Positions 58,189-64,000 of a DNA stretch of 64,000 nt are shown here, in pieces. The notes under the pieces were generated by a model, which was not told where the DNA came from, did no database searches, and saw only the letters and a program-made list of their open reading frames with translations. This DNA comes from Epiperipatus broadwayi (taxonomy: Eukaryota; Onychophora; Udeonychophora; Euonychophora; Peripatidae): assembly GCA_028023455.1 (NCBI GenBank), contig JAQFVV010006309.1:3267482-3331481 (forward strand), given 5' to 3'. Position numbers and translations under genes: made by a program. How positions within the stretch are numbered: position 1 is the first letter of the stretch; each line of letters starts with the position of its first letter.

Positions 58189-59283
58189 CTACACTTTCCA
58201 ATTGTTTAATAAAGCCCATTTCCCACCTAATTTAGCTGGACCTTTTACTATATTTACACATTTGTCTAAGTTTTCTTGAATATATAATGTTTCATAATAT
58301 ATTCTCTTATGGTAATTCTTCACATACTTAATAACACTTATATTTTCCTCACACTTCATTTTATGCCCTGTATCCAAATAATGCAAATATGGCCCTGATC
58401 TCATGTCTTTTCTATTAATTGCTCGATCATGTTCCTTACCTCTCTCACCTGCCATTCTCCCTGTCTGTCCTATATATATTTTATTGCATTTTCCACAGCT
58501 AATTTTATATACCAGCCCCATCATACTACTAACATCATTTAACTCTTTTGCATTATGTAACCATTTACCCAAGGACTTATTATTCTTCCAAGCTATTTTT
58601 ACATTATTTGGCAATTTATCTTTCATTAATCTTTTATATACTTTTTCTGAATATGGAATAGACATCCATTTACTATCTCTATATCTATTCCTGTTATCCT
58701 CATTTACTTTATCTACCTTACCATCAAAAATTTGTCTGATTTTCTTTTCTTTGTAACCTATTTTTACATAATTATTTTTCATCTTTAATTTCTGTTTATA
58801 TGCCTTTGTTTTATCTAATGTTAATCTATCATTCTTTACTTTAAATCCCTTTAAAACTCCCATTTTCTGGCACCATGGCTGATAAGAAGTTGGATCAATC
58901 AACCCTCTTGTCTTTTCATCTTTAATATAATGTTCAACAACTATCTCATTCATTATCCCTCTTCTTAAAAAAAATATCTAAATACTTTAATCCTATTCTT
59001 CTTTCTCCATTGTAAATGTAATATTATACTTATTCTATTTCAATTCATTAAAAATTTTACTAATACTTCTATTTCCTACAATAACAATATCATCTACATA
59101 TCTATAATATTCTTTAATCTCATTATTACTTATAATTGTATCAATTATACTCTCTTCAATACTATCTACCAACATTGATGATAAAATACCACTAACTGAA
59201 CATCCCATTACCCATCCTTTGCCTATATTCCAAAACTCTTCCTTACATTTAAAATATAATGCCTCATCTATTAATAAGAACTA
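58189..59283 (-). pseudogene. Penelope-like copy A: RT C-terminal part plus GIY-YIG
   Basis: The open part (58189-58953, 254 residues) runs from MNEIVVEHYIKDEKTRGLID through a linker to the GIY-YIG endonuclease (GLVYKISCGKCNKIYIGQTG, then KEHDRA) and reaches the natural C-terminus (KWALLNNWKV). Upstream to 59283 the RT palm (YRYVDD, motif B) is present but broken: a TAG after NEL (near 59040), a one-base deletion near 58995 and an 8-A run near 58967 where copy B has 7. Copy B in turn is broken near the C-terminus where this copy is intact. Confidence 0.85.
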
Positions 59284-59299
59284 ATGATTCAATAAACTT

Positions 59300-60057
59300 C
59301 GTATACGGTCATCAATTGGCTTCTGATAAAACATTGGAATAAATTTTGTATAAGAAATATAATGAATAACTGTATATTAAAGAAGAATCTATCGGATGGT
59401 ATCTGTGTATATATAAAGAATGCTTTAATGTTTCTATAATAATAGTCTAAAGAATAAACTTTCGGAAAAATTTGATAATAAATGGAAATGGTTATTATAT
59501 AATGAATCAAAGTTGAATGAAGAAAAGGATAATGTTAATAAAGTAAATAATTGCAAAGAAGAAGAAGATTATAATTTTATAAATTTGTCAAATACTAATT
59601 TTGATATTGAACAATCAAGAATTTAAATAAAGGTGATAAATATATTCCCTTTGTAAATAAAGATGTTCAACAGGAAACTATAGTATGTGTGGAGGCAGCA
59701 AATATAAATAATAACTTAAAGATTGATTTACAATCAAAAATTAATAGTGTTATAAATAAAAGTGTAAAGTATAATAGAAAAGAATGGAAGGAGAAGTGTA
59801 TTATAAAACAAATTATTGATAAAGCAAGAACTGAAAAATTAATAATTACAAATGAGGATAAAGGTTCAAGATTTGTGATTTTAAATGAATCTGGCTATGA
59901 AAGGAAAATATATGAAGATATGGATAAACAAGGATATAAAAAATTAAACAAGGATCCTAGTAAAGGAATAAAAACAAGATATAAAGTGTTATTAAACTAT
60001 ATGAAAATGAAAGGATTAATTAGTGAAAAGGAATATAAGAATTTATATCCATCATGA
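59300..60057 (+). pseudogene. Penelope-like copy B: N-terminal region
   Basis: The frame before RT. FINLSNTNFDIEQS near 59573-59620 and NLNKGDKYIPF from about 59624 form the conserved N-terminal box of Penelope-like proteins, but they are in different frames, so a one-base shift lies near 59621. The open part (59689-60057) includes IITNEDKGSRFVI, the conserved box (compare TDKG) before RT. It ends at an in-frame TGA (60055-60057), just before FEHPCMFGKVKTHK in the same frame. Confidence 0.8.
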
Positions 60058-60072
60058 TTTGAACATCCATGT

Positions 60073-61356
60073 ATGTTTGGAAAAGTAAAGACTCATAAAG
60101 AAAGTATGCCAGTAAGGGTAATTTTGGACTTTAGTAATTATATACTTAAAGATTTATGTAAAATAGTATATAAGAAAATTGTAGAAACAGTAGGATTTGG
60201 AAAATATTATATTAAGAATTCTGAAGAAATTGTTAACAGGTTAAATAATATTAAATTAAATAGAAATGGAATGATAGCATCATTTGATATTGAAAAGATG
60301 TATCAAAGTGTGCCTAGAAAGGATAGTATTGATATTGTTATAGAAAAATTAAAAATAAGTAATGTTTTATCGGAAGAATGGATGAATACTATTTATGAAG
60401 CATTATTATTAATAGATGAGGCATTATGTTTTGAATATAAGGAAGAGTTTTGGAATATAGTCAAAGGATGGGTAATGGGATGTTCAGTTAGTGGTATTTT
60501 ATCATCAATGTTGGTAGATAGTATTGAAGAGAGTATAATTGATAGAGTTATAAGTAATAATGAGATTAAAGAATATTATAGATATGTAGATGATATTGTT
60601 ATTGTAGGAAATAGTAGAAGTATTAGTAAAAATTTTAATGAATTGAATGAGAATAAGTACAATATTACATTTACAATGGAGAAAGAAGAAAATGGATTAA
60701 AGTATTTAGATATTTTTTTAAGAAGAGGGATAATGAATGAGATAGTTGTTGAACATTATATTAAAGATGAAAAGACCAGAGGGTTGATTGATCCAACTTC
60801 TTATCAGCCATGGTGCCAGAAAATGGGAGTTTTAAAGGGATTTAAAGTAAAGAATGATAGATTAACATTAGATAAAACAAAGGCATATAAACAGAAATTA
60901 AAGATGAAAAATAATTATGTAAAAATAGGTTACAAAGAAAAGGAAATCAGAAAAATTTTTGATGGTAAGGTAGATAAAGTAAATGAGGATAACAGGAATA
61001 GGTATAGAGATAGTAAATGGATGTCTATTCCATATTCAGAAAAAGTATATAAAAGATTAATGAAAGATAAATTGCCAAATAATGTAAAAATAGCTTGGAA
61101 CAATAATAAGTCCTTGGGTAAATGGTTACATAATGCAAAAGAGTTAAATGATGTTAGTAGTATGATGGGGCTGGTATATAAAATTAGCTGTGGAAAATGC
61201 AATAAAATATATATAGGACAGACAGGGAGAACGGCAGGTGAGAGAGATAAGGAACATGATCGAGCAATTAATAGAAAAGACATGAGATCAGGGCCATATT
61301 TGCATTATTTGGATACAGGGCATAAAATGAAGTGTGAGGAAAATATGTGTTATTAA
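60073..61356 (+). pseudogene. Penelope-like copy B: reverse transcriptase and GIY-YIG endonuclease
   Basis: 427-residue frame. It opens with GKVKTHKE, the KTHK motif before Penelope RT motifs. Motif A is IASFDIEKMY (Asp72), motif B GWVMGCSVSG (132-141), and the catalytic box YVDD (171-174). The GIY-YIG domain shows LVY (367-369) and IYIG (379-382), with KEHDRA after it. A CxxC pair sits in the GIY-YIG strand region (ISCGKC). A two-base deletion relative to copy A near 61345 ends the frame early at CEENMCY; the lost C-terminal stretch is still readable in another frame to about 61494. RT primes and extends DNA; GIY-YIG nicks the target in this superfamily. Confidence 0.92.
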
Positions 61357-61871
61357 GTATGTGAAGAATTACCATAAGAGAATATATTATGAAACATTAT
61401 ATATTCAAGAAAACTTAGACAAATGTGTAAATATAGTAAAAGGTCCAGCTAAATTAGGTGGGAAATGGGCTTTATTAAACAATTGGAAAGTGTAGGAAAT
61501 GGTTGTACATATGTAAATACCAATTTATTTATTTATTTTTATTTTTTATTTTTTAAAAGATGTAAAATATATATTTAATTATTATTATTATTATTTTTTT
61601 TGGGGGGGGGGGATATTGTTAAAATTTTTAGATGTATAATATGTTAAATTTATTTATTTATAATATATGGACATGTTTAAAAAGAAAATGAAATATAATG
61701 TAAATAATGTCCAGTAGATGGAGTGAATATTATTATTTGTTTATGTGAATTCTATAATATAATATCTTGAGAAGGTCTCAATGGAGATGAAAGCCGGTTT
61801 GATAAATATTTAAATATAATTATTAATAGTTGTTTATTTCAATCTTGTTTGATTGATTATTTATTTAATAT

Positions 61872-61960
61872 CATAACAATCTCAAACTGTTGTCAATGCA
61901 ACCTCCTTTTAATAATAATGGTGGAATCCCTTTATTATATTTATGCATATATTTTATTTA
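61872..61960 (+). repeat. Dispersed ~85-bp repeat, also at 15776-15860
   Basis: CAATCTCAAACTGTTGTCAA followed by GCAACC and a GGTG-GAATC block is shared by both sites in the same orientation. Here it starts directly at the outer end of Penelope-like copy B; it is not at the outer end of copy A, so it is probably the insertion target and not part of the element. Identity unknown. Confidence 0.6.
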
Positions 61961-64000
61961 TATATTTATTTTGAGTAAAAAATAAATAAATACAGGTACA
62001 ATCTAATATCTAAATTTTCTTTAGTATTATAATTCTAAAAGGTTAATTGATATTATTTCTATTAACTTAGTTGAGGAACTTAATGCTCTATTTTATGTAT
62101 TTAATGCTGTATAGTTAATTGCATTTTTATTTATTTAAGAATATGTCAATACCTAGGTTCTATCTACCCAACTGCTGACTTTGAAAAGTTAAGCCTAACT
62201 TTTATAAATTTACCTATTGTTAACCTCCTATTGAAAGAAAAAAAAAAGAAAAAGAGTTTTCCACCACCACCCCTTTTATTACTATCAGAAGTTAGATAAT
62301 TTTAATTTAAAATGTTTTGATTAACAAATAATTATATTTTTTTAAAAAGAAAAATATATATTTTTACTATAAAAAAAATTAAAATTAATTTTCTCTGTAT
62401 TTATTTAAATTATATGTAAAACATTTCAAATGAAAATCTTTTTAAATTCTTGTCAATTGTAATAACCCCCTTCTGTTAATTGCCCTAATTGGAATCACAT
62501 GTTGCTCTCTAATGAGTATAAAAAGGGCAATTTTAAAAGCATAATGTGCACTTCTTCATCATCACTATCAATTGGTCACATTAATATTATTTTGCTTGCT
62601 GAATTCTACAATCAAGTTAATTAAGTTTCAACTGTTTTGGAGAATAAAACAATATGTGCTGTTAAAAGGAAACTTATCCAAGCAATCAATGTCTTTTCAA
62701 GTCATGCTATTTTACTTTAATCTCTAAATTTCTACAAATGGAGGAAAAGAAAACAATTTTCCTATGGAGACAGGAGTTTAAACTTCACCAATGCAATCAG
62801 AGTATTATATGTCTTATTACCTTGTGAACTTTTTCAATTTTACTCAAATCTTATTATAATATATTAGCTAAAATTATAAACTTATTATACTACTTTGCTG
62901 TGAACTGACTTTACTTGATTAATCTATGGCTAAGATGTTTATATCTCATTATAAAATATAATTATGGATTTACATTTATTATATCTTACTTATTTTATAC
63001 CTGCATTTGAATATATGATTTGCTTTATAATACCTTATAAAAAATAATTACATTTAGACATATGTTTTGGTTTTTAATGAACTTGTTATATTTATATGCC
63101 CATTCTGATATATATATATATACAAACCTATTTAATATAATTCATTTATATTGTGCATTTGTAACTTATGATTCCTTTTATTTGGATACAACTTTAATAT
63201 ATATGTTTTCGTTGCAAGATATATTCCATTTGTTCTTTAATTTAAACAGTCACTAGTCTTTGCAAAGTTACAACATGCTGATAAAAGTTCCTTTCTTTAT
63301 AAGGTCAACATGACTTTTTAAAATCTCTCAAAAGAAATTGCCATCCTGCTGTATTATTTTATTATGGAAAAATCTCCAATCTCCTAATGAGAATATATAT
63401 GGTCATTTGGAATCATTCTTGAAAATGTGCCCTTAAATAAATGAAACAAGATAAACGGTCATCAAAGTAATCAAACTTACAATTGTGGGAAAATTATTTT
63501 TGCTCCATAGAAAAAGAGAAGAGCACATAAGATTTTTTTTTGGGGGGGGGGGGCTTTTATATCTTATTATTATGATGATATTTAAAATGTTATGTGTATT
63601 TAATATTTTGTTAATCTCAATCATATTTTTAAAGTTGGTATATATAAATGATTTTATTCATATTTATTTTGTTTTGAGGGATCGCAGCAAGGGACTTATG
63701 CATGCTTTATAAACATACATAAGGGTAGAGTTGGTACTTTGGTATATATAGTATATCTTGCTTTGGATTGGTGTATAATTTCTATTAACGTTATCATAAC
63801 TTTAAAATTAACTATTTATTTATCTTTCATGTATATGTCTGTATTGGTCTTTTGATTATATTATGCAATATGAATATGAGTATATATGGTGTAAGATTTT
63901 CCATTTAATTATTATTTCAATGCCTTCTATTTTTATTATTGGTATTTCTGCCCGGTATAATGTATTTATTGTGGCATTTATGTTGATGATTTCTCACTTT
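61961..64000. other. AT-rich non-coding DNA with a T9G12 junction
   Basis: No gene supported. A run of nine T followed by twelve G lies at 63533-63553; a TA microsatellite lies near 63108. Short frames at 63062-63256 and 63433-63712 are low-complexity. Confidence 0.5.

Larger units (their letters stand above)
57831..61868. mobile_element. Head-to-head pair of Penelope-like elements
   Basis: Copy A (minus, 57831-59283) and copy B (plus, about 59284-61868) are inverted homologues; 57831-59283 pairs with about 60410-61868. Homology ends outward at GATTGATTATTTATTTA on both sides. Copy A is 5'-truncated within the RT domain; copy B extends upstream to the N-terminal region. 3' UTRs of both include a C(n)A(n)/T(n)G(n) tract and the segment with GAAAGCCGGTTTGATAAAT. 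Inverted, 5'-truncated partner copies are a known habit of Penelope-like elements. Flanking TCATAA on both sides could be part of a short duplication, not certain. Confidence 0.85.

Noticed and set aside
61766-61803. Hammerhead in the Penelope-like 3' region (CTTGAGAAGGTCTC hairpin then GATGAAAGCC)
   Set aside because: A hairpin followed by GAAA is present, but the CUGANGA box is absent and stems I and III cannot be built.
1-64000. CRISPR arrays, bacterial operons, rRNA genes or functional tRNA genes
   Set aside because: No regularly spaced short repeats, no ribosome-binding-site-led gene chains, no rRNA-like blocks and no complete tRNA cloverleaf were found; the repeat content is eukaryotic.

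Overview
The window is an AT-rich stretch (roughly three quarters A+T by eye) of a repeat-dense invertebrate metazoan genome. This rests on the kinds of repeat present: a Penelope-like element with a GIY-YIG endonuclease, RTE-type LINEs, a Ty3/Gypsy LTR element, hAT-type short DNA transposons and tRNA-derived SINEs. Coding density is almost nil and no complete host gene was found. One plausible 45-nt internal exon (49760-49804), an exon-like block near 57 kb and two broken host-type sequences (a mitochondrial release factor mL62/ICT1 copy and an ankyrin-repeat fragment) suggest intergenic DNA or the giant introns of a large gene. I cannot name the species.

Layout: 0-4 kb holds a hAT MITE (1618-1921) and a hammerhead-ribozyme repeat (3418-3615). 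4-8.6 kb holds a 350-bp dispersed repeat, four tRNA-like modules in alternating orientation, and a 189-bp tandem duplication. 8.8-11.7 kb holds four members of a second hammerhead-bearing repeat family, one of them bounded by a 12-bp target-site duplication. 11.8-14.5 kb and 20.1-22.4 kb hold RTE-type and other LINE remnants on the minus strand. 24-37 kb carries palindromes, a second hAT element, SINEs, an ankyrin fragment, a MITE and a 1.2-kb palindrome joining a GIY-YIG remnant to a tRNA-like module. 39366-44783 is a full-length but broken Ty3/Gypsy element with a CTTAT target-site duplication. 46-55 kb holds two more hammerhead-family copies, a SINE, a GIY-YIG remnant, another palindrome and the mL62 pseudogene. 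57.8-61.9 kb is a head-to-head pair of Penelope-like element copies.

The most striking signal is the hammerhead ribozymes. Two unrelated sequence families fold into a complete hammerhead (CUGANGA core, stem II, GAAA, a two-base-loop stem III, a cleavage triplet, and stem I with an internal loop). In the larger family, five of the six best copies keep the same 59-nt length, two keep every core base, and paired changes preserve stems I and II. Hammerheads are established in the terminal repeats of Penelope-like elements and in retrozymes. Here they sit in short non-autonomous repeats that are often head-to-head inverted and share a genome with GIY-YIG Penelope relatives, which could supply the enzymes in trans (inference). 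Inverted head-to-head pairing of retroelement 3' ends recurs across the window and may be the common outcome of one insertion mechanism.
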